A stretch of DNA of 28,934 nt from Bacillota bacterium (GTDB taxonomy: Bacteria > Bacillota > Clostridia > Christensenellales > CAG-138): NCBI GenBank assembly GCA_023453725.1, contig JAEXTB010000091.1, positions 1-28,934 of the forward strand, written 5' to 3'. Numbering within the stretch: the first letter of the stretch is position 1; the number at the start of each line of letters is the position of its first letter. The translations under genes and the position numbers were made by a program. Below the pieces are notes generated by a model. The model had not been told where the DNA came from. It did not search any database and saw only the letters and a list, made by a program, of their open reading frames with translations. Shown one piece after another: positions 7,759-15,939 of this stretch.

Positions 7759-8361
7759 TTACTTCTGAGCATCAAGAACAAACAAAGATGCATCATGCCC
7801 CATGAAAATCTTACTTCCAGTGTAAAAAGTCTGAGATTGAATATTCCTATATCCTATTTGGGCCATAGCATCAGTTAACTCCATTTGAACAAATCCGTTA
7901 TGCACCATATCTGAAACGATGTTTTCATTTTTATTGAAATCTACGATCAGAAGATGTCCGCTTTCATTTAGAATCCCATATAGTCTTGATAAAATGAGTG
8001 CGGTGTCTTTGATATGGAGTAAAACCTGCGCCATGAAAATATAATCGGCATGGAGATCCGAAAGACTGTCTTTTTCAAAGTCAAAGCATAAGGTTGCCGC
8101 ATTCTGAATACTGGAACTGGAAATCTTATGTTCAACCTCATGAATCATATTTTGCGAGCTATCCAGAAAAAGCACGGAATGAAAAACGTCTATCAGGTTC
8201 ATCCCGACAAGACCGGTTCCACACCCAAAATCAATGGCTCTTTTGCTTTTTGTATCAACCAAATATTCACGAATGGCGTCTGATGATACATTCGCGATTT
8301 CAATCCGTTCAGGAGTATCATATCGATTGGCTATCATTTCAAATTTATCCGTATTTCCCAT
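7759..8361 (-). CDS. Class I SAM-dependent methyltransferase
   Basis: The 200-residue protein carries the S-adenosylmethionine-binding motif I DFGCGTG (residues 44-50). Motif II is the acidic strand end LFLDSS, and a motif IV-like region is DYIFMAQVLLHI. This is the Rossmann-fold methyltransferase core of the UbiE/Methyltransf_11 type. No substrate-binding extension is recognisable, so the methyl acceptor is unknown. The ATG at 8361 is preferred because GAGG lies five to eight bases upstream; an in-frame TTG at 8385 would add eight residues. It runs in the same direction as the HIRAN and J-domain genes but is separated from them by about 90 bases, so co-transcription is possible, not certain. 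Confidence 0.8.
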   Translation of the reverse strand: MGNTDKFEMIANRYDTPERIEIANVSSDAIREYLVDTKSKRAIDFGCGTGLVGMNLIDVFHSVLFLDSSQNMIHEVEHKISSSSIQNAATLCFDFEKDSLSDLHADYIFMAQVLLHIKDTALILSRLYGILNESGHLLIVDFNKNENIVSDMVHNGFVQMELTDAMAQIGYRNIQSQTFYTGSKIFMGHDASLFVLDAQK

Positions 8362-8452
8362 TGTTGCCTCATTCCAAAAACTCAATAGTTAAATGTCACC
8401 TGCCGCAAAGCTTACGATCAATCAGAACACGAAACTATCTCTCTGTTCGGTC

Positions 8453-8848
8453 TTACTCATGCAGGAATACCTTGATTTCGATTTTGAGCCAGTTTCCGGC
8501 CATCTCCTTTGACGTAATTCGCCCAAAGAGCAATTTCCCCGCATCCATAAGACGGGAGAATATTGCGTTATCCGCTTTTGGGACATAGCCGATTTTAACG
8601 CCATCGGCATTTTTGATTACAATTGCCCTGTCATCATGGGGATTATCGGGTTCGCGAAAAAAGTCAAGTTTATCATCGATCTGCAAATGGGATTCCAATT
8701 CCTCTATCCCCGCAATATGGCTGGTACCTGCCACATGTGTATCGAACAGAAATGTGTCCCGTTCAAAGGGCTTGGCAATGGTCAGGTCTCCCTTGCCATG
8801 CAGCAGGCTGACAAGCCCGCTACCTTCGCTTTTTATTAAATCGCCCAC
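8453..8848 (-). CDS. HIRAN domain protein
   Basis: This 131-residue protein is almost entirely a HIRAN domain. It has THVAGTSHIAGIE (37-49), the signature REPDNPHDDRAI (65-76), then IGYVPKADNAIFSRLMDAGK. HIRAN domains bind DNA 3' ends in eukaryotic helicase-like factors and occur as stand-alone proteins in bacteria, where their job is not established. The start is a GTG at 8848, four bases after the stop of the upstream J-domain gene, so the two are tightly coupled. A purine-rich GATGAGAGA lies immediately before the GTG. No ATG alternative keeps the domain intact. Confidence 0.82.
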   Translation of the reverse strand: MGDLIKSEGSGLVSLLHGKGDLTIAKPFERDTFLFDTHVAGTSHIAGIEELESHLQIDDKLDFFREPDNPHDDRAIVIKNADGVKIGYVPKADNAIFSRLMDAGKLLFGRITSKEMAGNWLKIEIKVFLHE

Positions 8849-8852
8849 TCTC

Positions 8853-9674
8853 TCATCTCACCATCTCTTCAATCTTTTGCCTATAAACGGCAAGCAGTTC
8901 ATTCAATTGGTTTATGCATGCTTCAAGTTCCGCTTTCCGGGCCGCCACTCTATCCGGGCTCTGAAGAAGGGATCTCATCGTGTATGGATATTCTGATTTT
9001 ATCTTGGATATCGTTTCCTTTATGCCTTGGAGCAGTTTTGTTAACTGCTCTTTCTCTTGCATAAAACGTGCAAGCCCGTTTGGTTTCATGTCGGGAGGTT
9101 CAGGTGCAACAACCATCTCGCTGATGATACGCAGCCCGTCCAGGTCTCCGCGCTCGTACGCCTCGACAGCATTGTGGAATAACCGAATCCTCGCTTCACT
9201 CAAATCCGGATGCAGATCCGGGTGCAGTGACTTTACAATGGACCGATACAATCTTTTCATTTCTCGGGTTTCTTCGTCAGTCAGTATTTTACCATGGCTG
9301 CGCTCAAGAGCGGCAATCATTCTGCCGATCTGCTCCTCTAGCTTTGCCTGATACTCGGCGAACTCGAAATCCAGGGCCTCATCAATTTTAGAAAGAGTAA
9401 TTTTCTCCTGCCGATTCTTCTTCGCCTGTATCAGTTCTGCCTTTCGTTTGAGACGGAGAATCGCGCACTCAATCTCATATACCTTATATTCCAGTTTCCC
9501 AACAGAGAGCATATACGCCATCTCGATGTTCTTGCATTCTTGGTACAAAAGTTCATCGCGTTCAAGAACAAGCATAGAAAGTTCCGTGCGGAGTTTTTCA
9601 ACATCCGCTTTCAGCTTTTCAATATCGGGATATGCAATAATACTGCTTGGCGAACCGGAAGTGGCATTGTTCAA
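8853..9674 (-). CDS. Coiled-coil J-domain-like protein
   Basis: The 273-residue protein has a charged coiled-coil N-terminal half (about 17-125). A J-domain-like segment follows: MKRLYRSIVKSLHPDLHPDL with the HPD tripeptide at 151-153, then a helix FHNAVEAYERGDL. A second coiled coil covers about 203-272. HPD is the loop by which J-domains stimulate DnaK ATPase, so a co-chaperone role is possible; only the helix II-HPD-helix III part is clear. The start appears to be TTG at 9674 with GAGGT about nine bases upstream; the first in-frame ATG would remove 33 residues of the coiled coil. It is translationally linked to the HIRAN gene, suggesting a shared function. Confidence 0.7.
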   Translation of the reverse strand: MNNATSGSPSSIIAYPDIEKLKADVEKLRTELSMLVLERDELLYQECKNIEMAYMLSVGKLEYKVYEIECAILRLKRKAELIQAKKNRQEKITLSKIDEALDFEFAEYQAKLEEQIGRMIAALERSHGKILTDEETREMKRLYRSIVKSLHPDLHPDLSEARIRLFHNAVEAYERGDLDGLRIISEMVVAPEPPDMKPNGLARFMQEKEQLTKLLQGIKETISKIKSEYPYTMRSLLQSPDRVAARKAELEACINQLNELLAVYRQKIEEMVR

Positions 9675-9903
9675 AATATCTACCTCGCTCTTATAGGTAC
9701 ATATCTGTCCATTTTCTTTATAAAATTTTTCTTACTGCATTTATCCTACAACAGGAGGCTCTTTTCTTCAACGTCTGCTTTGTACGGGTTCAGTCCAAGA
9801 TTGTGGAAAGCCTTTCGGTGATACTGTCCAGCGTATCATATAATTCGGCTGATTAATATTATGGTTGTATCAGGTAAATCGGCTTCGATTAGGAGAATTT
9901 GAT

Positions 9904-10443
9904 ATGACTCTAAAAAAGAGGAGTATACCCGCTGCTGTTGTAGATATTACTACTCCGGCGCTCAATTCTATGTTGGGGAAGTATTTCATCGGCCAGACGG
10001 AGTTATTGAACTTTGGAAATCGATGCGATGCATGGGGTGGTATCGTCAATCCCATCAACTCAGGTGTCAACATATACTTTGATATTTTTACAATTACGAA
10101 CTTCTCAGCCCAAAGCTTTGTCGGGGAAATTTTGCTCAACGCAAAGCCGCCTCGAAAAGCAAAACCATCTTCCACGGTCACTCCATCAAACCAGGCCATA
10201 CTCCCGCCACCAAAACCCAAAGCCGTCATGCTGGATGCGGATAATTTTGCCGAACCGCTTTCAAAAGGCGTGAACATATTTGGCAGGATCGTCCCACCGA
10301 ATTCTACCCTTGTAAGCGACTCGCATAAAGGATCCATCATTATTCCACCGGGCGGCACGTTTTCTATACTTCTCCAATCGCAGTATTCGCAAAACGTGCA
10401 GGGTACCATTGTTTTGACCTGGTGGGAAGAAAAAACATGCTGA
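9904..10443 (+). CDS. DUF6143 family protein, copy 1
   Basis: This is a 179-residue protein of unknown function, recognised as DUF6143-like. Landmarks shared with the next gene are GKYFxGQT, NF/HFG, AWGxxVNPxxSxVN, an ITNFS/ISNFS strand, QAxLPPPxPK, a xPPGxxF strand and a terminal WWEE. The alternating hydrophobic pattern suggests a beta-rich fold. There is no signal peptide or membrane segment. The ATG at 9904 follows AGGAG by eight bases; an in-frame TTG at 9865 lacks such a site. It sits 30 bases before a paralogue, clearly one transcription unit, divergent from the J-domain/HIRAN genes. No biochemical role can be assigned from sequence. Confidence 0.72.
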   Translation: MTLKKRSIPAAVVDITTPALNSMLGKYFIGQTELLNFGNRCDAWGGIVNPINSGVNIYFDIFTITNFSAQSFVGEILLNAKPPRKAKPSSTVTPSNQAILPPPKPKAVMLDADNFAEPLSKGVNIFGRIVPPNSTLVSDSHKGSIIIPPGGTFSILLQSQYSQNVQGTIVLTWWEEKTC

Positions 10444-10473
10444 AACAACCCTTTGCCTCGGAGAAAGCAGAAT

Positions 10474-11052
10474 ATGAGATTGCTATCAAATAAGAAAGAA
10501 AAGCTACCAGAAGAGGTTGTTGTTTTATCGGACGCCGTCTATCATTCGTACCTAGGAAAATATTTCCTTGGTCAAACGGACATGATCCACTTTGGAGGCA
10601 GCTATAACGCCTGGGGTGCTTTGGTCAACCCTGCACATTCCAACGTGAACATGTTTTTAAACGCTTATACAATTTCCAATTTCTCAAATGAACCTTTTAC
10701 CACCGAAGGCTGGTTAAGCAGCACGCTTCCCGGAGAAGCAAAGCCATCAAGGCATTTCTCAGCTGGAAATCAAGCCTTCCTTCCACCGCCGCAACCCAAA
10801 GTAAACATCATGAGCGCGAGCGGTGTGACAAAGAAATCCCCCACCGGCGGCACCTATACGTTCACACGGAGGGTTGAGCCGGATCAAACGCTTACAAAGC
10901 ATGACTTTCAGGGGATGTACATTATTCCACCCGGAAGCTCCTTTGCCCTGTTCTTTTTATCTCCCGGAAAAGAACACGTCAAATCCAGACTGGCTTTTGG
11001 CTGGTGGGAAGAACAAGTCGATTGCGATAACGCGGGCAAGCTGCTGAAGTAA
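10474..11052 (+). CDS. DUF6143 family protein, copy 2
   Basis: The 192-residue protein is a tandem paralogue of the preceding gene. It has the same ordered motifs: GKYFLGQT, HFGGSYNAWGALVNP, ISNFSNEPF, QAFLPPPQPK, IIPPGSSF and FGWWEE. Its N-terminus is longer and basic (MRLLSNKKEKLPEE), and its C-terminal tail is short and acidic/polar. The ATG at 10474 is preceded by GGAGAAA; an in-frame TTG at 10453 is less likely. It ends only 24 bases from the convergent uracil-DNA-glycosylase-family gene. The divergence between the copies suggests an old duplication with retained structure, perhaps two subunits of one assembly (inference). Confidence 0.72.
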   Translation: MRLLSNKKEKLPEEVVVLSDAVYHSYLGKYFLGQTDMIHFGGSYNAWGALVNPAHSNVNMFLNAYTISNFSNEPFTTEGWLSSTLPGEAKPSRHFSAGNQAFLPPPQPKVNIMSASGVTKKSPTGGTYTFTRRVEPDQTLTKHDFQGMYIIPPGSSFALFFLSPGKEHVKSRLAFGWWEEQVDCDNAGKLLK

Positions 11053-11076
11053 CGCGTATATGTTTAATCTGCAATT

Positions 11077-11658
11077 TCAGGATAGGTGGTTATTATAGCA
11101 ATGTGCCAACATTTCGAAATCCCTCGCGAAATAAATCGCCAGATTCGGCCTTCTTCTGACTGCCAAAGGGTGATAGGATACAATTGCCGGACAGCCCATT
11201 ACAGTATGCCATGAACCGCGCAGATCCTTTACGTGGGCTTCGCCGTCACCAAACATAGCCCGAACTACAACATCGCCCAAACAAACGATAAATCTCGGCC
11301 GGATTGTTTCAATTTGCCGAACAAGATATGGCATGCTGAATTGTCTTGCTCTTTCTTTATCATACTTTCGCAGCGGCCTGCATTTTAGCAAATACGTTAT
11401 ATAGATGTCATCTGCTTTCAAATTAGCCTCGCATATTGCTTTTTGCAGCGTCTGCCTCGTCCAGCAGACATATCCTTTGCCTTGTTTGTTTTCCCGTGCA
11501 CCCGGATTATCTAAGATGATAACAATAGGCGCTTTCGGGTTTCCCTCCCCCCATATAATACGCGATTTCTCGGTGCATACTTCACATTGTTCATAGCCCG
11601 CAGCTTCTAATGGTAAGCTCTCCTCTTGCCAAACCTCAGGTAAAAAGTTTGAATCCAT
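11077..11658 (-). CDS. Uracil-DNA glycosylase family protein
   Basis: This 193-residue protein has the family 4-like uracil-DNA glycosylase fold. CxxC lies at C25/C28, motif A appears as LDNPG at 49-53 instead of the usual GEAPG, then LKCRP (C93), VCLGDVVV, LRG and the late SYHPLAVRRRP motif. Family 4 enzymes hold a [4Fe-4S] cluster with four Cys. Here the fourth position, in xMPYLVRQI, is Ser108, so a cluster may be absent or have another ligand. The role would be removal of deaminated or damaged bases, but the altered motif A makes the substrate uncertain. The ATG at 11658 follows GGAG by eight bases; the longer ATG at 11688 has no ribosome site. Confidence 0.78.
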   Translation of the reverse strand: MDSNFLPEVWQEESLPLEAAGYEQCEVCTEKSRIIWGEGNPKAPIVIILDNPGARENKQGKGYVCWTRQTLQKAICEANLKADDIYITYLLKCRPLRKYDKERARQFSMPYLVRQIETIRPRFIVCLGDVVVRAMFGDGEAHVKDLRGSWHTVMGCPAIVSYHPLAVRRRPNLAIYFARDFEMLAHCYNNHLS

Positions 11659-11700
11659 GGCATCTACTCCAAACCTAATCGAAATCATATGCGTATTGGT

Positions 11701-12069
11701 TCATACGGACAGTGCCTCAGATTCCAGATATGTCTTTAGGACAACAGCATGGTTAATTTGCGGATCTTTTGCCCCATACAGCAAGGTAACCATATTTTGC
11801 TTGCTTTGAAGTATGAGCTGCCGGGCGGCTGATTGTGCCTCGGCATTTGCATCCAGTTCCGCTTGATAAAGCGCGGCAAACGCCTCAAAGTTCTCCGCTC
11901 TATGCCCAAACCATATCCGAAGCTGGGAGCTGGGGGCAAGCTCTTTTACCCATCCGTCCAGATGCGCATTTTCTTTGGAGACGCCCCGTGGCCACACACG
12001 ATCCACCAACAAACGAATACCATCGCTTTTCTCATAAGAGTCATAAATCCGCTTTATTTGTATTGCCAT
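11701..12069 (-). CDS. DUF488 family protein (YeaO-like)
   Basis: The 122-residue protein is a DUF488 member of the YeaO type. It has RIYDSYEKSDGIRLLVDRVWPRG near the N-terminus, LDGWVKELAPS with a following HRAENFEAF, and a C-terminal VTLLYGAKD before NHAVVLKTYL. These small cytoplasmic proteins are widespread and lack a firmly established reaction. The ATG at 12069 follows GAGGTGG by about eight bases and gives the family length; the longer frame to 12129 adds a non-conserved 20 residues. It runs in the same direction as the glycosylase gene, 42 bases upstream of it, so the pair may be co-transcribed. Confidence 0.82.
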   Translation of the reverse strand: MAIQIKRIYDSYEKSDGIRLLVDRVWPRGVSKENAHLDGWVKELAPSSQLRIWFGHRAENFEAFAALYQAELDANAEAQSAARQLILQSKQNMVTLLYGAKDPQINHAVVLKTYLESEALSV

Positions 12070-12129
12070 AGGAACGTCCACCTCACTTTCTGCAATTGGC
12101 GGGTTGTTGCGCCAATGGTATTCACGCAC

Positions 12130-12419
12130 GTATGAAATAATCTCTATTCAACAAGTTCAGTTTTTGCAAGAAAACGCATAACCATTCCCCTTGCTGCAAC
12201 TACGGGTTACCCTTTCGCACAACCAAAACAGGATTTCCGCAGTTTTCAGGCCTATGTGGTTATTTTATAACCGACAAGGCCTGATAAAAACAATCAATAA
12301 CTTATTGTACAATGGTGAAAGATACAACCAATTTATTCAAGTTTAATGCGCAAAGAGAAAAGGCGTATACATAAGCTGATCGTACCGGTTTCGGGTGTCT
12401 CAAGAAAAACGCAGCAATG
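12130..12419. other. Intergenic region without a recognised gene
   Basis: This 290-base stretch separates the DUF488 gene from the last gene of the importer operon. It holds a short perfect hairpin (GGTTAT/ATAACC, 12258-12272, three-base loop) and a 10-bp palindrome ATTGTACAAT near 12305, but no T run that would make a clear terminator. No RNA gene was recognised. Confidence 0.5.
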
Positions 12420-13118
12420 CTACACGGCCAAATAATGCTTGGCAATCTCCTCGGTAAGCTCGCAAGTCTTTCCTCTTGCCACAATCTGCCCTTTTTGCAT
12501 CATCAGATAGTGATCGGCCAGTTTTCTTGCAAACTTCAGATTCTGCTCCACCACGATGGTGGTAATGGACATTTCCTCTGAAATGGAAAGTAGGATATCG
12601 GCGATTTCAGCCACGATATTGGGTTGTATCCCCTCAGTGGGCTCATCCAGAAGCATGACAGTGGGAGACGCCATCAGGCACCGCGCGATGGCAAGCTGCT
12701 GTTGAAGCCCACCTGAGAGCACCCCGCCCTTGCGCTCCAGATGTACATTGAGCGAGGGAAAATACTCCAGCACCTTTTTCATCTGCTTTGCACAGTTGAT
12801 CCCCTCGTGACCAAGCATGCCCAGTTCCAGATTATCCTTTACGGTAAGGTTGGATAATATCTCTCTGCCCTGCGGCACATACCCGATTCCCGCGCGGGAG
12901 CGCAGATACGGCGGCATCTTGCTGATGTTCTTTCCTTCGAACTCGATCATTCCCGCCTCAAGCGGCAATACCCCGATCAGACTTTTAAGAAGCGTCGTCT
13001 TTCCTACGCCGTTACGCCCCAATATTGCGAGGCGCGCCTTGGTTCCGGCCTCAAAAGAAACGCTGGTGATGATTTTACTTTTGCCATAGTTGACCATCAA
13101 GCCCTCTGCCTTCAGCAT
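12420..13118 (-). CDS. urtE: Urea/amide-type ABC transporter ATP-binding protein UrtE-like
   Basis: The 232-residue ATPase has Walker A GRNGVGKTT (residues 34-42), the early GYVPQGREILSNLTV switch region, an ABC signature LSGGLQQQLAIAR and Walker B VMLLDEPTEGIQPN. The phrase EPTEGIQP is typical of the UrtE/LivF subgroup. The signature has Leu where most relatives have Gln (LSGGQQQQL). It energises import together with the UrtD-like ATPase. The ATG at 13118 follows GGAG by eight bases and overlaps the upstream urtD stop by seven bases, which indicates translational coupling. It is the last gene of the operon. Confidence 0.88.
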   Translation of the reverse strand: MLKAEGLMVNYGKSKIITSVSFEAGTKARLAILGRNGVGKTTLLKSLIGVLPLEAGMIEFEGKNISKMPPYLRSRAGIGYVPQGREILSNLTVKDNLELGMLGHEGINCAKQMKKVLEYFPSLNVHLERKGGVLSGGLQQQLAIARCLMASPTVMLLDEPTEGIQPNIVAEIADILLSISEEMSITTIVVEQNLKFARKLADHYLMMQKGQIVARGKTCELTEEIAKHYLAV

Positions 13119-13873
13119 TCGATTTTCTCCTCCTCGCCCTTTAAATACACACGGGCAACCTCGGGGTTTTGCTCTATTTCCTCGTATGTTCCCTCGGCCA
13201 ACAAGGTACCTTGATGCATGACTGTGATGATGTTGCTGATCTGCTTGACGAACTCCATATCATGTTCCACCACTATGACCGTATGATCAGCAGCAAGCGC
13301 CTGTATCATGCGGCCTGTTTTGGCCGTTTCCTCCGCAGTCATACCGGCTGTGGGTTCATCAAGTATGATAAGCTTGGGATCCTGCGCCATCACCATACCC
13401 ACTTCGAGCCATTGCCGCTGACCATGGGAGAGGGAGCATGCCATTACCGAGCGCTCTTCATACAGGCCGATCTGCCGCAATATGGCGCATACCCGCTCCG
13501 CAATCTGTTGGGTCCGGCGGAAAAACACCGTCTGCGGAATGGAGGAATAGCCGTACAACGCTACCTCCACGTTTTGGTAAGCGGTCATGTTTTCAAACAG
13601 ATTGGGGCCTTGGAACTTTCGCCCGATCCGATATTTTTGTGAAATCTCGCTGGGGCTTTTGCCCGTGATATCGCAACCATCAAAAACAATACTGCCCTGC
13701 GTGGGTTTGGTTTTGCCGGTTATCATGTCCATCAGCGTGGTTTTTCCAGCCCCGTTGGGCCCTATGATGACCCGAAGTTCGCACTCATCTAACGTAAGAT
13801 TCATGTTGCTGACGGCCTGGAATTTATTAAAATCCACGTATAGCCCGGTTACCTTTAAAATTGGCGCAGCCAT
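13112..13873 (-). CDS. urtD: Urea/amide-type ABC transporter ATP-binding protein UrtD-like
   Basis: This 253-residue ATPase has Walker A GPNGAGKTT, the signature SHGQRQWLEVGM and Walker B LIILDEPTAGMT, followed by VIVVEHDMEFV. The SHGQxQWLExGM wording is characteristic of UrtD rather than LivG. It pairs with the UrtE-like subunit on the cytoplasmic face of the permease. The ATG at 13873 follows AAGGAGGT by seven bases and shares a base with the urtC stop (TGATG). A longer frame to 14017 only covers urtC sequence in another frame and is rejected. Confidence 0.88.
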   Translation of the reverse strand: MAAPILKVTGLYVDFNKFQAVSNMNLTLDECELRVIIGPNGAGKTTLMDMITGKTKPTQGSIVFDGCDITGKSPSEISQKYRIGRKFQGPNLFENMTAYQNVEVALYGYSSIPQTVFFRRTQQIAERVCAILRQIGLYEERSVMACSLSHGQRQWLEVGMVMAQDPKLIILDEPTAGMTAEETAKTGRMIQALAADHTVIVVEHDMEFVKQISNIITVMHQGTLLAEGTYEEIEQNPEVARVYLKGEEEKIEC

Positions 13874-14940
13874 CAGCACACCTCCTTTTGTTCCAAGGAT
13901 GCGTTTTTCCGCCTGGCGTCGCCGCGCAAATATTGAATACTGATCAACTTTCCAATTAAACCATTTGGCATGAAGAATACAAAAATCAGTACTACAACGC
14001 CCATAATCAACATCCAATAATCCGCGATCTGCTCAGAAAGCAGCGTTTGCGTCCAGTTGATGAGTATCGTGCCCACGATAGCGCCTGTCAGGTTGCCTCT
14101 GCCGCCAATCGCCACCCATACAAGAAGCAGAGTAGAAAGGGTAAGCCCCACCTCCGTAGGGGAAATAAATCCATTTGTGGGAATATAAAGAACGCCCGCC
14201 AATCCTGCCAAGACACCGGAAACCACATATACCGCGATCTTAAAGCGGTGGGGCTTATATCCCAGAAAAGTAAGGCGTGATTCGTTTTCGCGGATTGCCT
14301 GCAAAACCGTACCAAAGCGGGTGTGGGTCAACCAGATACAAAATAGATATACAAGCAGCACCACCCCAAGCAATATGTAATAAAGCATATTGAGCGAAAG
14401 AGGCGCGCTGCCCAGCAGCGAGCGTTCCAGCCCTCCCAACCCATTGCTGCCATTGGTATAGGCATGCTGGTTGGTAACAAACAACTCGAATATCTGCGCG
14501 AGCGCCAGCGTAATGAGGGAAAAGAATACGCCGCTGATCTTGCTGGAAAATATGAATGTCCCAAGAAAGGCCGCTATCAACCCCGGCACAACAAGCGCGA
14601 GCAAAAACGCTCCAACCGGACTTAGGAGCGGGGCAAATAGCGCAGGTATCTTTTCGAGTCCTGCCTGCTCCATATACCATGGCAGCCCTTTGAGAAACGT
14701 ATATGAGAGCGCCACCATATAGCCGCCTGTACCAAACAGTACGGCGTGCCCCATGCTCATAAGGCCGGTGTACCCCCATAATAAATCAAGGGATATGGCG
14801 AATATAATATAAACCAGCACCCTGCCCATTAACTCCGTTCGGAACGAAGAGAACAGCAAGGGGAAAATTGCCAAGAACAGGAACGCCACACCATCGATAT
14901 AGCGGTTTACCGGTAGAGACCTGAGTTTTTTGAGCAGCAT
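13873..14940 (-). CDS. urtC: Urea/amide-type ABC transporter permease UrtC-like
   Basis: The 355-residue membrane protein belongs to the branched-chain amino acid permease family (LivM/UrtC). About ten hydrophobic segments are visible, the first at residues 18-32. The family motifs LLWGYTGLMSMGHAVLFGTGGY (second to third helix) and GYKPHRFKIAVYVVSGVLAGLAG (cytoplasmic loop into a helix) are present. It forms the heterodimeric channel with UrtB. The ATG at 14940 is preceded by GAGGGG. It lies 55 bases after urtB and overlaps urtD by one base. Assignment to the Urt branch rests mainly on the neighbouring UrtA-, UrtB- and UrtD-type motifs. Confidence 0.85.
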   Translation of the reverse strand: MLLKKLRSLPVNRYIDGVAFLFLAIFPLLFSSFRTELMGRVLVYIIFAISLDLLWGYTGLMSMGHAVLFGTGGYMVALSYTFLKGLPWYMEQAGLEKIPALFAPLLSPVGAFLLALVVPGLIAAFLGTFIFSSKISGVFFSLITLALAQIFELFVTNQHAYTNGSNGLGGLERSLLGSAPLSLNMLYYILLGVVLLVYLFCIWLTHTRFGTVLQAIRENESRLTFLGYKPHRFKIAVYVVSGVLAGLAGVLYIPTNGFISPTEVGLTLSTLLLVWVAIGGRGNLTGAIVGTILINWTQTLLSEQIADYWMLIMGVVVLIFVFFMPNGLIGKLISIQYLRGDARRKNASLEQKEVC

Positions 14941-14995
14941 TGGCAGCCCGCCCCTCTCATTTTTTAGCTATAACAACATATGGTCCGCATTTGCC

Positions 14996-15850
14996 TTACC
15001 TTTTCTCCTTTGCGAACAACCCCTCCGGCTTAAAACGGATCAGTATGATAATAATCAAAAACACCAGTATCTTTGCACCGACATCGTTCCAGAACCCGCC
15101 TAGGACGGTGACGGATTCTCCAATAAGTCCCGCAGAAAACGCAGTGCCAAACAACGAATCCACGCCGCCGATTACGACATTCAAAAACGCGTCGGTCAGG
15201 TACTGCACGCCCATAAACGGCGAAACCGTGCGTATGGGGGCAAGCATGGCTCCTGATAGCCCGGCGAGCGCCGTACCGTAGGTAAACGTAATGGTATCGA
15301 TGCGCTGGGTATTGACACCCAGGCAGCCCGTCATGGACCGGTTCTCGGTAATGGCGCGAATCTGCTTGCCCAGCGTGGTTTTATAAATAAGCAGCCATGT
15401 AAGAAACAGCGCAAGTGCAGCGACAAGCAAAATAACCATATTGTAATAAGGGATGGGCACACCTTCAATTTCCAACGTTCCGCTTACCGGGATATTGACA
15501 TATTTGAGCTCCGGGCCGCTGATAAACCGCACGGCCTGCTGGATTACCAGCGAGAGGGCGTAGGTAGCCAGCAGCGTTTCCGCCGTTTTCCCATACAAGC
15601 GACGGATGACCAGCCGCTCGATAGCGGTACCCAGCAGACCCGTTATCAGAAAAGCGCCTATGATGGAACAGAAATAGGGCAACCCCAACACCGTGCTTGT
15701 GTAATAGGCCACATAGGCACCAACCATAATCAATTCCCCGTGGGCAAGGTTTACTACCTTCATGTGGCCCATGATGATGACAAGCCCCAGCGCGCTCAGT
15801 AGAAACAAAGCGGAAGAATTGATGCCGTTGGCCAGCAATAATGCAAACAT
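14996..15850 (-). CDS. urtB: Urea/amide-type ABC transporter permease UrtB-like
   Basis: The 284-residue permease has about eight to nine membrane segments. UrtB/LivH-type motifs are NLAHGELIMVGAY (33-45), ETLLATYALSLVIQQ and the cytoplasmic RAITENRSMTGCLGV followed by TYGTALAGLSGAML. ETLLAT and RAxTxNRxMxxCLG are typical of UrtB. The ATG at 15850 follows GGGGGAG; a longer frame to 15919 adds sequence from the intergenic hairpin and is not used. The gene is separated from the substrate-binding protein gene by an 89-base spacer containing a strong stem-loop. Confidence 0.87.
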   Translation of the reverse strand: MFALLLANGINSSALFLLSALGLVIIMGHMKVVNLAHGELIMVGAYVAYYTSTVLGLPYFCSIIGAFLITGLLGTAIERLVIRRLYGKTAETLLATYALSLVIQQAVRFISGPELKYVNIPVSGTLEIEGVPIPYYNMVILLVAALALFLTWLLIYKTTLGKQIRAITENRSMTGCLGVNTQRIDTITFTYGTALAGLSGAMLAPIRTVSPFMGVQYLTDAFLNVVIGGVDSLFGTAFSAGLIGESVTVLGGFWNDVGAKILVFLIIIILIRFKPEGLFAKEKR

Positions 15851-15877
15851 ATGGGACTCCCCCTTTTTAAAATAGGA

Positions 15878-15911
15878 GTTCAGAGCACGGCAGGGCTGTC
15901 GTGCTCTGAAC
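15878..15911 (-). terminator. Intercistronic stem-loop between urtA and urtB
   Basis: A 12-bp perfect stem (15878-15889 with 15900-15911, GTTCAGAGCACG arm) continues inward with a few more pairs. On the minus strand it is followed by TCCTATTTTA, a partial T run. Such stem-loops after binding-protein genes usually protect the upstream message and reduce read-through, giving more binding protein than permease. Confidence 0.65.
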
Positions 15912-15939
15912 AGCGCCATTAAAACCGTTTAAAAGCGGC

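Noticed and set aside
9837..9844. SigE-type sporulation promoter (CATATAAT) before the DUF6143 genes
   Set aside because: The -10-like word is present but no matching -35 lies at the right distance; it could equally be a SigA -10.
9870..10448. Long minus-strand frame of 192 codons opposite the first DUF6143 gene
   Set aside because: The plus strand has a good ribosome site and a tandem paralogue with shared motifs; the minus frame has no relatives, no ribosome site and mirrors the coding strand.
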